A stretch of 64,000 nucleotides of DNA. It comes from Diabrotica undecimpunctata. Its lineage: Eukaryota; Arthropoda; Insecta; Coleoptera; Chrysomelidae. Shown piece by piece: positions 45,097-56,486 of the stretch (the first letter of the stretch is position 1; every line of letters starts with the position of its first letter). The DNA lies in NCBI RefSeq assembly GCF_040954645.1, contig NC_092809.1, positions 81,842,889-81,906,888 on the forward strand, written 5' to 3'. Under the pieces are notes generated by a model. It did not search any database, was not told the DNA's origin, and saw only the letters and a list, made by a program, of their open reading frames with translations. Position numbers and translations under genes: made by a program.

Positions 45097-46062
45097 GGGC
45101 CCTGATTCTATTTCATTTCGATGTCGAAATTTAAAAGCGACTACGCCATGACAGTCGTTATCTCTAGCGATTCTCATTCATTTCGATTGTAGTTAAAACT
45201 GGGGATATTTACTTTATCATTTTGACACTGCTGAAAATTTGGGTTGGCCCTTTTGTTTATTGGCTGCACGCTGCACTACGCTTGTTGAATCTTTGATTTG
45301 TTTACGTTACGTGAACGTCTTTTTTTTTTCTTGTTTGAGTTGTTAAATCATAAACAGTGGATATTCTCAATTATATTTTGAATTGAAAGAAAAGATGGCA
45401 AGGAAAGAAAAAAGGCGATGTGGGAGATCCTTAAGTTATCACCACTAAGGTTAATATAACCACTAAGATTTGACTTAGTGGTTATATTCTAATATATTTT
45501 TAAATTTACTGCAGCTTACTAATACTTACCCTAAACATTTTGGGTATCCTAGAGGCATAAACACCCTCTTCCAAATATGGTTCTAATACCCTTACCAAAT
45601 AATTTGCAGCTTGTTTATTAAGCCGGAATTGCTGCCTAAATTAAGCATCACTTAGTGAAAAAGGATTTTGAGTATCCCGTAACATTCTTCTTATCCTCCG
45701 TCGTGAGCGTCGGATATCTATCCTCTCTAATTCCTTCAAAACCAGCAAATGTCCGTAAAACACAGCCATATTAATACTTTTTGCCTCAGTTTTCCTTGCA
45801 AGAATCAAAACACAACACCGCCTACCTAAACTGAACCTAAGTTCACTTCTCCCAGTCCAGCCAGTCATGTAAGATTAATTTCGACTCGAAATAGAATTTC
45901 AACCACTTTCTTAAAGTTGAAATTAATTTCGATAAATCGAAAATTGGTGACGTCGTTTGGTTAGTTCAGCTAAAATCCACAAGGTTCGCAAAGTCGCATT
46001 TCGACGTCGCCATATTAATTACGACATGTTTTGAGTCGAAATCTCAATTAGAATCAGGGCCC
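45097..46062 (-). mobile_element. PIF/Harbinger-like element, internally deleted
   Basis: The ends GGGCCCTGATTCTA at 45097 and its reverse complement ending at 46062 form short TIRs, with weaker similarity (TTTCGA-rich) continuing inward. The minus strand from 45868 carries the N-terminus of a Harbinger-type transposase. The catalytic part is missing. Confidence 0.7.
45530..45868 (-). pseudogene. Harbinger-type transposase N-terminus
   Basis: The frame 45868-45641 ends RRIRRMLRDTQNPFSLSDA. After a stop it continues FRQQFRLNKQAANYLVRVLE and then a RIPKMFRVSISKLQ-like segment to about 45530. The RD..NPF.L.D..F...FRL.K....L pattern is the conserved start of HARBI1-like transposases. The catalytic DDE region is absent, so the fragment is inert. 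Confidence 0.75.
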
Positions 46063-46342
46063 TGTTTGCATACATTACGAATATGCATTATTTCAATAAA
46101 TAAATTGTTAAACAAACTATGTAATTTACTTAAAAAAAATTGTTTTCAATTTTTATTGTAATATTTGAGATAATTTTTATTTAAAAACATAAATATTTAT
46201 AATTAATTTATACTTCTTTAATAAAATAATTGTAAATAATTTATTTATAATAGATTTTATGAAACAATAAATTGCCCCATTCAGTTGTTTCTAAAAATAG
46301 TATTGCTTTCGAAATATTAATTAAAATAATTTTTCTAATGAC

Positions 46343-46465
46343 TATTCTTAAGTTAGAGTTAATTTCATGTAATCGAATGAACTATCCTACAATAAAGTCG
46401 TCCCAAGAATGCAACTCAGTAATATTGGCAATATCATTTTAATGTCATCTACTTTAAAATATATG

Positions 46466-46511
<46 letters not shown>
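46343..46511. repeat. Dispersed repeat ending in (TA)n, second copy
   Basis: Direct-orientation relative of 26110-26369, from ATTCTTAAGTTAGAGTTAAT to ATCTACTTTAAAATATATG, running into (TA)n at 46469. Confidence 0.65.
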
Positions 46512-46528
<17 letters not shown>

Positions 46529-46531
46529 TTA

Positions 46532-46541
46532 TTTGGAAAGA

Positions 46542-46595
<54 letters not shown>

Positions 46596-46603
46596 TCTTT
46601 CCA
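46532..46603. repeat. (TA)n tract bracketed by inverted TTTGGAAAGAG
   Basis: TTTGGAAAGAG, a (TA)n run (46542-46594) and CTCTTTCCAAA make a perfect palindrome of about 70 bp. Confidence 0.9.
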
Positions 46604-47107
46604 AATTTCTTCTTTTTTTTTGTTTGTTTTTTAAAGAAAAAGGAATAAATGAATCCTTTTAAAAAAAAAGGTCCGTCCCTGTTCCGCTTGATAATTCCCT
46701 TAAGAATCGTAATCCGCACCATGCATTCCAAAGAAACACATGGACGACAACAAGCCACATGTGAAAATTATGACGAGCTGATCCAAAACAATCGAAAAGA
46801 TTACTGTGGTTTGTTTTACTTGTATTTTTTGTTTCGTTTCTCTCGTTTAGTTTTTAATCTTTAATGTTAAGTTATCGTAGAGTTTTTATAACATCTATAA
46901 AAAAAAGCCTACAAATTGTTTTTGTAAGTATGAACCCTGTTGGTTTGTTTACTTATATTCTAAAATCTTTTTTATTTGTAGTGAACTGATGATGCTTTTA
47001 AAAATAAAAGCGAAACGTATTTGAATAAATCAATAAAGTAGTTGACGACTTTTATTTGCCAATTATTGACCGATAAAACCTCTGCTATTCAACCATTGAA
47101 TATATTC

Positions 47108-47109
<2 letters not shown>
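46604..47109. other. Non-coding sequence with a Penelope-type tail motif
   Basis: No coding domain. At 46985-47022 CTGATGA, a GCTTTT/AAAAGC hairpin and GAAACGTA follow in a hammerhead-like order, but no stem I or cleavage site could be matched. It is probably an eroded retroelement end. Confidence 0.4.

Positions 47110-47189
<80 letters not shown>
47110..47189. repeat. (TA)n tract
   Basis: 80 bp of AT repeat directly left of the MITE at 47190. Confidence 0.95.
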
Positions 47190-47192
<3 letters not shown>

Positions 47193-47738
47193 GGTGATTG
47201 ATTAGTGTGGGGAAGCTCAATAGATCTGTTATAGTAAAAATTACAAAAAAAAACTTATTGACAAAAATTGTAGGCAGCTTTAAACTCCAAATTTTAAAAT
47301 TAGTTACAATCTTACAGGGTGTTCCATAAGATGGTGGCAGACCAAACTTATGTTTTTTTTAACGGAACACCCTCTATTTTATTTTAAATTTGAAATCTGC
47401 TTCACTTCCAGATTACAAGAATCTAGTTTTATTATGCTATACCGGGTATTTAAAAAGTTATAACCAATATTATCTTGAAAATCGTATCAAGTTTAACTCC
47501 CTGTATAATTAAAAAGGAGTATAGGAACATTGATCTATTGCAACCATAGTTTTTTAATAATTGTTAAAAAGTATAAAACATATTCGTTTTCATAACATCC
47601 GTTAAATCAAATACAGGGTAAGTCAAAATGCAGGTACATTATTTTCTCGGTAATTTTAAATAGAACACCATGTATTTTATATCACTATCGAAAAGCACTA
47701 ATCTCTACTGAGCTTCCTCACACTAATCAATCACCCAG
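47190..47738. mobile_element. 549-bp MITE with CAGGGTGATTGATTAG ends
   Basis: CAGGGTGATTGATTAGTGTG at the left is repeated in reverse complement at the right; 36 bp match with three mismatches. TA lies on both sides. The interior has two more ACAGGGTG/GGAACACC-type blocks but no gene. It was inserted in, or has spawned, a TA-repeat environment, and the LTR retrotransposon begins seven bases after its right end. Confidence 0.8.
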
Positions 47739-47745
47739 TATATAT

Positions 47746-48028
47746 TGTAGCGAGATTAAATAAAACGAGCGGTTCGAATTTATATACATATATTTATTTA
47801 TAACTTTACAGTTCGGTAGTATCTTAACAACTAACCCTACTTCTAACATTGTTACCTATATATACTACAGTTACTAGGTTCGAGAATATTCTGGCGTTGT
47901 CCCACCTCTAATTCGCCTACGTGACCGGTTATTCTCTCTCGCACTCGATACGCCTCGAAGTTTCGAGAAGAGTATTAGAGATGCAATGCAACCGTTACCT
48001 GGGCCATGCCGAGAGTATGTTCGTAACA
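47746..48028 (-). repeat. 3' LTR
   Basis: 283 bp, TGTAGCGAG to TTCGTAACA as read on the plus strand. It differs from the other LTR only at one base (CGCACTC versus CGCGCTC). Confidence 0.95.
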
Positions 48029-48041
48029 CTGCTCCCCTCTT
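48029..48041 (-). promoter_or_regulatory. Polypurine tract
   Basis: The minus strand reads AAGAGGGGAGCAG directly before the LTR start. This is the expected plus-strand primer position. It begins only about 30 bases after the pol stop codon. Confidence 0.75.
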
Positions 48042-48067
48042 AAATCTGATCGTCCCGATCAGCAACT

Positions 48068-49213
48068 CTATATGTAGGCACAGGACTCTCCAGCTCTGCA
48101 TGAACCCTTTAGAAAGAAATAACAGTCTACTGACTTTGAAGGATACGATCTCATCGGGTTAATGCAACACACAGTAATTCGTACGCCGGTTTCTCGGAAG
48201 ATTACTTCAAGCATGCTTCTGACAATCTTCCAGTCCAAATTATCTAGTGCATGGCCTATCTTGGGTAAGGCCAAATTCTTGATGTCGTAATTGCACACAA
48301 TTTTCTTCAAATTAGTTAGAGCACGCCATATATCCTCGTAGCTTGCCCTGTCTGTATAAGACTTCCTGGTCACCATATACAGCAAAGATCGAGAACCATC
48401 TTCTAATCTCAGTACTCTTCCGACTTTAGGCTGCTGGTTTTTTAACTCGTCCAAACGACCGAATTTCTTATAAAATACGGATGAGATTCCTTTAGTCATC
48501 TCAAGATCTTGGGCAACACAGTGGGCTAGAGAGACGTTATGCGGAACACTAAAAAGATCCTGTTGAACTTCTGTGGTCACGCCGAATCTAGCACTCTTTC
48601 TCTCTGCGTAATTTGACATAAATTCATTAAAGCTTGGTCGCCGGTCATCTTTGATCTCATGTTGAAGGGTTCGTGCTTCTTCTGTTTCATTTGAGCCAGC
48701 ATATGGTGCAAGACGATTTATGTGAACTACTTTTGGTTTACCTTTCGGCAACTTCTTAATTCGGTATATTACGTCATTTATTTTCTTTTTAATTTCATAT
48801 GGACCTTCCCATTGTCTTTGCAGTTTGGGAGACAAGCCTCGACGACGTTGTGGATTATAAAGCCAAACAAGATCACCTACTTCATAGCTTTCACTCTTGC
48901 ATCGAGAATCATATTGATCTTTCATTCTGTCACTGGCTATCTGGATGTGTTGTCGGGCAAGTTCATGAATGTTGTTCATTCTTAACTTCAGGCGGTCGAC
49001 ATAATCTTCGCTTGCAACATGTTCTTCGGAAGGTCTGCAGCCAAACTCTAGGTCGAAGAGGGTAAACGAACTTCACGACCTAACATCAGGCAGGTTGGAG
49101 TCTGTCCTGTAGTTTCATTCACGGCCGAGCGGTAGGCCATTAGGAATAAATGAATGTGCTGGTCCCAATCTCTTTGATGTTCTGATACAACTTTGGACAG
49201 GTGTTTACCCATT
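48068..49213 (-). pseudogene. pol C-terminus: GPY module, macrodomain, CCCH tail
   Basis: Continuation of integrase after two small frameshifts (about 49210 and 49067). The long open part (48979-48068, 303 codons, its first Met being internal) has, in order: GDLVWLYNPQRRRGLSPKLQ and WEGPYEIKKK, the GPY/F module of gypsy integrases (residues 35-92). A linker follows, then a macrodomain at residues 133-272 with DLF (141-143), SLAHCV (150-155), GISSVFYKKFG, VTRKSYTD, LALPKIGHALDNLDW and ITVCC. These match, in order and spacing, the ADP-ribosyl-glutamate hydrolase TARG1/OARD1. The catalytic Asp of that family is kept (Asp246); the catalytic Lys position reads Arg205, with Lys next to it. The last 18 residues are C-X7-C-X5-C-X3-stop, a CCCH finger without its final His. 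Confidence 0.88.
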
Positions 49214-51566
49214 GTTCGGTCATTCTCTCGACCATTCCATCTGATTGAGGATGCAGGGGTGTCGTTCTGGTCTTATTGACACCAATCAATTTACAAACGT
49301 TTTGGAAAAGGGTTGACTCGATGTTTCGCCCTTGGTCGGAGTGGATCTCCAAAGGAACACCAAATCGGCTAAAGAATTCTTTAACAAGTACCTCTGCAAC
49401 GGTAGCAGCTTCTTGATTTGGTATCGCATAGGCCTCAGTCCATTTCGTAAAATAATCCATGGCTACCAGGATATATTTATTTCCATCATTTGTCTCTGGA
49501 AGTGGACCTGCAATGTCGATTGCTACTCTTTCCATAGGACTACCAACATTGTACTGTCTCATGGCTGCCCTCTTTTTACCAGCTGGACCATTACTGGTTG
49601 CACACAGTTCACATTTCCGGCACCATCTTCTTACATCATCTTTACAGTTCACCCAATAGAACCGTTCTCGAACCTTTTGCAGAGTCTTCGTGATACCAAA
49701 GTGTCCACCTGATGCACCGTCATGCAACTGACGCAATACTTCTGACACTTTACTTTTAGGTACAATCAACTGAAGCTTAGTTTCTGTACCATCATCGTTC
49801 TCAAAGGTTCTATACAGAAGATCATCTTTCAGCACTAGACAATTCCATTGGCTCCAGTAACACTTGACTTCTGGACTACATGCACTAATGTCTTGCCAAG
49901 AAGGTCTTTCACTTCGACGCATCCAATCCAATACTCTTTTTATACATGGATCATCTACTTGAGCGTCTTGTAGCTGTTGAGACTGCCATTGATCATTAAT
50001 GACGGTGGTTCGTCTCACGGGGCAAAGTCGTTCTTCTAATTTAAGACAGTGATTACAATTTGCACTGCACGGCCGTCTCGAAAGGGCATCAGCATTTGAA
50101 TGAACTCTGCCAGCCCTGTGTTCGATCTCGTAATCATATTCTTGTAATCGTTCTAACCATCTTGCCATCTGGCCCTCTGGATTACGAAATTGTAGGAGCC
50201 ATTTTAGAGCAGCGTGATCCGTGCGAAGAAGAAACTTTCTGCCATACAAGTATTTATGGAAATGCTCACAAGCCTTCACTACGCCTAGCAATTCTCTCCT
50301 GGTAACGCAATAGTTTCTTTCTGGTTTTGACAAGACTTTGCTAAAGTAAGCGATGACTTTCTCCTGCCCATCTTGGATTTGGGAAAGAACAGCTCCTATT
50401 GCACTGTTGCTTGCATCGGTGTCCAACACAAATTTTCCTGCCTGTCTAGGGTAGCTTAAAATCGGTGCGCTGGTCAGAGCCATTTGTAAGTTTTCGAAAG
50501 CTCTTTGACACTCTTCGCTCCATGTATATTCTTTGCCTTCTTCTGTCAACTTTGTTAATGGCTTGGAGATGTTGGCAAATCCTTTGACAAAACGTCGGTA
50601 ATATGTACATAGGCCAAGAAAACTTCTAATTTCGTGTTTATCTCTTGGTACAGGCCAATCCTTAATTGCTGAAAGTTTTTCAGGATCAGCTGTTACACCA
50701 TTACTTGCTACAATATGTCCCAAGTACTTCACCTCTCGTCGAAACAAGTGACATTTCTTTGGACTTAACTTTAAATTCGCTGCCCGCAATCGTTGAAAGA
50801 CTTCTGTCAGATTATTGGCATGTTTATCGAAGGATCTTCCAACTACAATTACATCATCCAAATAAACCAGGCATGTTTTCCATGTTAGACCTCTTAAAAC
50901 TGCCTCCATTAATCTTTCAAATGTGGCCGGGGCATTACATAAACCAAAGGGCATAACTGTGAACTGCCAAAGCCCTGATCCTATCGAGAATGCGGTTTTT
51001 TCACGATCAGCTGGCTCCATGTCTACTTGCCAATATCCACTTTTCAGATCGAGTGTGAAGAACCAACGAGAACCAGAAAGTGTATCCAAAGTATCGTCTA
51101 TTCTGGGCAAAGGATAACTATCTTTTTTAGTTACTGCATTGAGCTGTCGGTAGTCAATACAAAAACGTGTAGAACCATCTTTCTTCTTTACTAGGACTAC
51201 TGGTGATGTCCATGGACTGTTTGATGGTTCAATTACCCCTTGTTTGTTCATATCTTTGATGATGTCTTCGGCTTCATCTCTTTTCGCAAATGGAAGTCGT
51301 CTAGGTTGTTGTCTGATTGGCTGAGCGTCTCCGGTATTAATTTTATGTTTTACTGTGCTTGTTTTGCCATTATCCTTCTTATCCATGGCAAAAACATCTT
51401 GAAATTCTATCAGCATAGACTTCACTTTTTTAGTTCGTTCATCATCAAGATCTGGGCACGTTTTACTCATCGTCTCAACAAGCTCCTTTGGATACTTAGA
51501 TTTCGACAGTTTCTCATTAGTATTCATGGAACAAATCGAAGCCACGGGAACACACTGTCCGATCAA
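49140..51566 (-). pseudogene. pol: RT, RNase H and integrase
   Basis: An 808-codon open stretch. RT is at residues about 90-280, with LDLKSGYW (Asp173) and YLDDVIVV (235-242). RNase H runs about 375-500 (Asp382, Glu425, Asp450, Asp493). The integrase zinc module has H615, H622 and the C649/C652/C655 cluster, and the catalytic triad is Asp684, Asp744 and Glu780 (D-X59-D-X35-E). Shortly after Glu780 a one-base frameshift (about 49210) sends the frame to a stop at 49140. The first listed Met is probably not the start: the upstream in-frame codons back to the T TTA AAG heptamer at 51596-51602 suggest entry by -1 frameshifting. The protein would copy RNA into DNA and insert it. All catalytic residues are intact, but the frame is broken before the C-terminus. 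Confidence 0.92.
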
Positions 51567-51577
51567 AACTCTTTTAC

Positions 51578-52258
51578 TTAACTTAATAGCAGTTCCTTTA
51601 AATTCATAACTCTTACAGGAAGGACATCTCGAATTCTCACCAAAGCTTTTGCCGTTAGGAACTCGGCATTATTTACATCTTCGACCATTCTGAAACTTCC
51701 CTCCCGGCAGTAACCATCAGGTCTGGTCATCAAAATTTTCTCACTATTACTGGGTATAGTTACGTCACAAGTAGTTATTAAGCTGATAACATCTTCTTTG
51801 TCTTCATGAAAGGGCAACTCTTCACCACTGATCTCGAGAACTCCATCTTAGACATTCAATACAGCCCCAACTTTCCTTAGTAAATCCATCCCCAATATGA
51901 ACTCATCGGAGATCTCTGCAATTAATACTGTATGTTTCACTGTGGTCTGGCCAATGGATACTGACATATTAGCTTCGCCATATGTATTAATTATCTCACC
52001 AGTTGCTGTTCTAAGCTTTACTGTTGCAGGCAATAATTTAAGATGGCCTTGTACTACTTCTGGCCGTGCAATAGTTCTCGTTGCACCTGTATCTACCAAA
52101 AACGATCTACATTTATTATTGATACGACCCTCTATGTACAAGCTATGAATTCCGCCTGAGGACGTAATGTTCACAGTTACTATGGGGGCTGTATTTCCCG
52201 AGGTCGGCAGTTGCCCCTTGTTGTCGTGTTGTCGACCCGTTCTAGTTTTCCGATTGTT
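51578..52258 (-). pseudogene. Retropepsin (protease) of the gypsy element
   Basis: The frame runs from near the gag stop to 51578. FLVDTGATRTIARPEV holds the catalytic DTG, and FILGMDLLRKVG is the second conserved motif. A nonsense codon at 51850-51848 (one base changed relative to copy A) cuts the protein just after ILGMDLL, so the last 80 or so residues would not be made. The frame is +1 relative to gag here because of an 8-bp tandem duplication at 52219-52234. In copy A the relation is -1. It would release Gag and Pol from the polyprotein. Confidence 0.88.
51596..51602 (-). promoter_or_regulatory. Candidate -1 frameshift site T TTA AAG
   Basis: A perfect X XXY YYZ heptamer in the protease reading frame, six codons before that frame's stop. 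Shifting -1 here enters exactly the RT frame. The same heptamer and stop are in copy A at 679-685, although that copy is clearly older. Confidence 0.6.
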
Positions 52259-53357
52259 TTATCATTTTCTTGCAATTACGGCGAATGTGACCTACGTCGT
52301 TACCATTACAACATCTGGGTTCACGTCTCTTCGGCATCATGTTACGAACTACTTTCCGTACGATTTCCTCCAGACGTTTCTCGTTTTGTTCGTCGCTCTC
52401 TTCAGAGGTTCGTACTCGATAGCTTCGTGAAGCTTGACTAGCTGTTTCATGTTCCAAGGCAAGAGCGAGCGCTTCATCTAAAACTTTCGGTCTTGCTAGT
52501 CGTAAAGCTTCCTGTAGTTCACTGTCTCTTAACCCATTGACGAAGGCATCTACAGCAATTTCTTCCAAAACGTTGTCTGGTGCCTCTGGATAGGCCAACA
52601 GCGCTATACGAGCAATATCTGCTTCAAATTCTTGCAAACTCTCACTTGCTCGTTGGATTCTACTTCTTATTTGTACTTTGTAGACTTGTTGTAGATGGGC
52701 ATTTCCGTAACGTTTGTCTAATCGAGTGAACAAGGTCTGGTAACATTTTTCTCGACCTTTAGGAATCGATCTTAGGATATCCGCAGCATCACCTCGTAAA
52801 GCAGCAGTCAAGGAAACAGCTTTTTCTTGTTCTGTCCAATGATTGGCTGTTGCAATAGCTTCAAATTGTCCAAGGTATATGGACCAAGAAGACTTTCCAT
52901 CAAATGGTGGCAATTTGAATCTCATATTATGTATCGTTTCGTCTCTAGGCGATTCTTCTTTCACTACCGGATCTAAGGCTATTGTGTTAACTGGTGGTAG
53001 TACTTTTGTATCAGTTATCATGCTCTCTAACTGTTTGATCTTCTCTTCTACTTTATCGAATGTTCTTGTGACTTCTTCAAATTTGTCATTGTTTTGATTA
53101 CATACTTCGTCGAATCTTCTAGACATATTTTCGAATTTCTCGTCGTTTTGTTTAGCTATTTCTTTAATAGTTTGAGGCGTTTCATTGAATCTTTCATCAT
53201 TCTTTCGAGAAGATTCTTCAATCATTTGAGACGTTTCATTGAATCTTTCATCATTCTTTCGAGAAGATTCTTCAATCATTTGAGACGTTTCATCGAATCT
53301 TTTGGAAACAGTCTCGAATTTATCATCAGTTTTTTTAGAAGTTTCTTCTATCTTCAT
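52242..53357 (-). CDS. gag of the gypsy element
   Basis: 371 codons, open. Residues 1-120 form a heptad-rich coiled coil, partly made of tandem 18-residue repeats (EESSRKNDERFNETSQMI). A retrotransposon Gag domain follows at about 145-320 (MRFKLPPFDGKSSWSIYLGQ, LTAALRGDAADILRSIP, RLDKRYG, ESLQEFEADIARIALLAYPE). The C-terminus has a zinc knuckle that reads C-C-N-G-N-D-V-G-H-X4-C: the second Cys is replaced, so it likely binds zinc poorly or not at all. Gag would assemble the particle and package RNA. The ATG at 53357 is the first Met of the frame and lies about 330 bases after the 5' LTR. The gag stop sits in G GAA AAC TAG, a possible shift site. Confidence 0.88.
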   Translation of the reverse strand: MKIEETSKKTDDKFETVSKRFDETSQMIEESSRKNDERFNETSQMIEESSRKNDERFNETPQTIKEIAKQNDEKFENMSRRFDEVCNQNNDKFEEVTRTFDKVEEKIKQLESMITDTKVLPPVNTIALDPVVKEESPRDETIHNMRFKLPPFDGKSSWSIYLGQFEAIATANHWTEQEKAVSLTAALRGDAADILRSIPKGREKCYQTLFTRLDKRYGNAHLQQVYKVQIRSRIQRASESLQEFEADIARIALLAYPEAPDNVLEEIAVDAFVNGLRDSELQEALRLARPKVLDEALALALEHETASQASRSYRVRTSEESDEQNEKRLEEIVRKVVRNMMPKRREPRCCNGNDVGHIRRNCKKMIKQSEN

Positions 53358-53670
53358 TAAAACTGCTTCTTCTGCTGACTGAAAATGGAATGTCTCTGGG
53401 TCATCTCCATTCTTGTTAAGAACAGTTTTTAGTCATTCTTGGAGTATCTTCTTGGACCCGCTGCAGTCTTCATCGCGTTCTTCCAGTTGCTCACGCAACT
53501 GTTTTACTGAAAGTTGTACTAGCAGCATCTTTGTACAGGCACACACGTACTTTTTTAAATGTTCTTTCGTACAAAGGGCACTACCGAACTACGCGGATGT
53601 TCCCGACGAACAATACTTTTCAAAAGTTCAAAAGTTTTTTTCAAAAATCACTGCTGAATTTATTTGCAAA

Positions 53671-53688
53671 TCTCACACCGTAACACCA
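53671..53688 (-). promoter_or_regulatory. Primer-binding site candidate
   Basis: The minus strand reads TGGTGTTACGGTGTGAGA two bases after the 5' LTR. The TGG start fits the 3' CCA of a tRNA. I could not match it to a specific tRNA. Confidence 0.6.
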
Positions 53689-53690
53689 AC

Positions 53691-55816
<2,126 letters not shown>

Positions 55817-56130
55817 CAGTAGACTCCCTCTATAACGAGAACTGAAATGACAGACTAATTACCTCGTTATAAGCGGATCTCGTTATATCCAACAACAATA
55901 ATACTGTGCATACATATGAATATGTAGTTTTCTAAAACATTAACTTTCTATAGTGAAGCCATTCGGAGCAATATAAGATGCTAATAAATATTTTTTGAAT
56001 GGCGTTTTTAAAACAAAGTTGTTTACTTTTATTGTCAATGAAATGCATTAAAACAAAAAAGAGTTGTTTACTTTTACTGTCAATGATATACGTTAAAACA
56101 AAAAATCTGTATTCTGTAAATATATATAAG

Positions 56131-56452
56131 TGTAATATCATACACTTATTCATGTGAAGAGATAGCAGTTTGAATTCGTCTAAAAAGAGTTTATTATCGT
56201 TAAAATTCCACAATATAAATTATTAACAATAATAACATAACTAAAATAACTTAACAAATATACAAACCTAAAAAGAGAATCAAGAACAATGCTATTTCTT
56301 ACGCCATTAAGTAATTTGACAATTGTACCATACAATTTACAATATGTCAATGTCAATAAAACTTAAACAGTCATACAACCTAAAACTTTAAATAACTGAA
56401 AATAACTAAGCCCTGCTGTTTCACTTAAAATAAACATAGGTTTACTTTTACA
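56131..56452 (-). repeat. 3' LTR of the second gypsy element
   Basis: 322 bp, plus-strand reading TGTAATATC to TTTTACA. Confidence 0.93.
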
Positions 56453-56486
56453 TCCCCCTACCAAAAAGGTATGATAAACCATCTAA

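Noticed and set aside
46985..47022. CTGATGA-hairpin-GAAACGTA as a hammerhead ribozyme
   Set aside because: No complementary stem I and no closing stem III with a cleavage triplet could be found.
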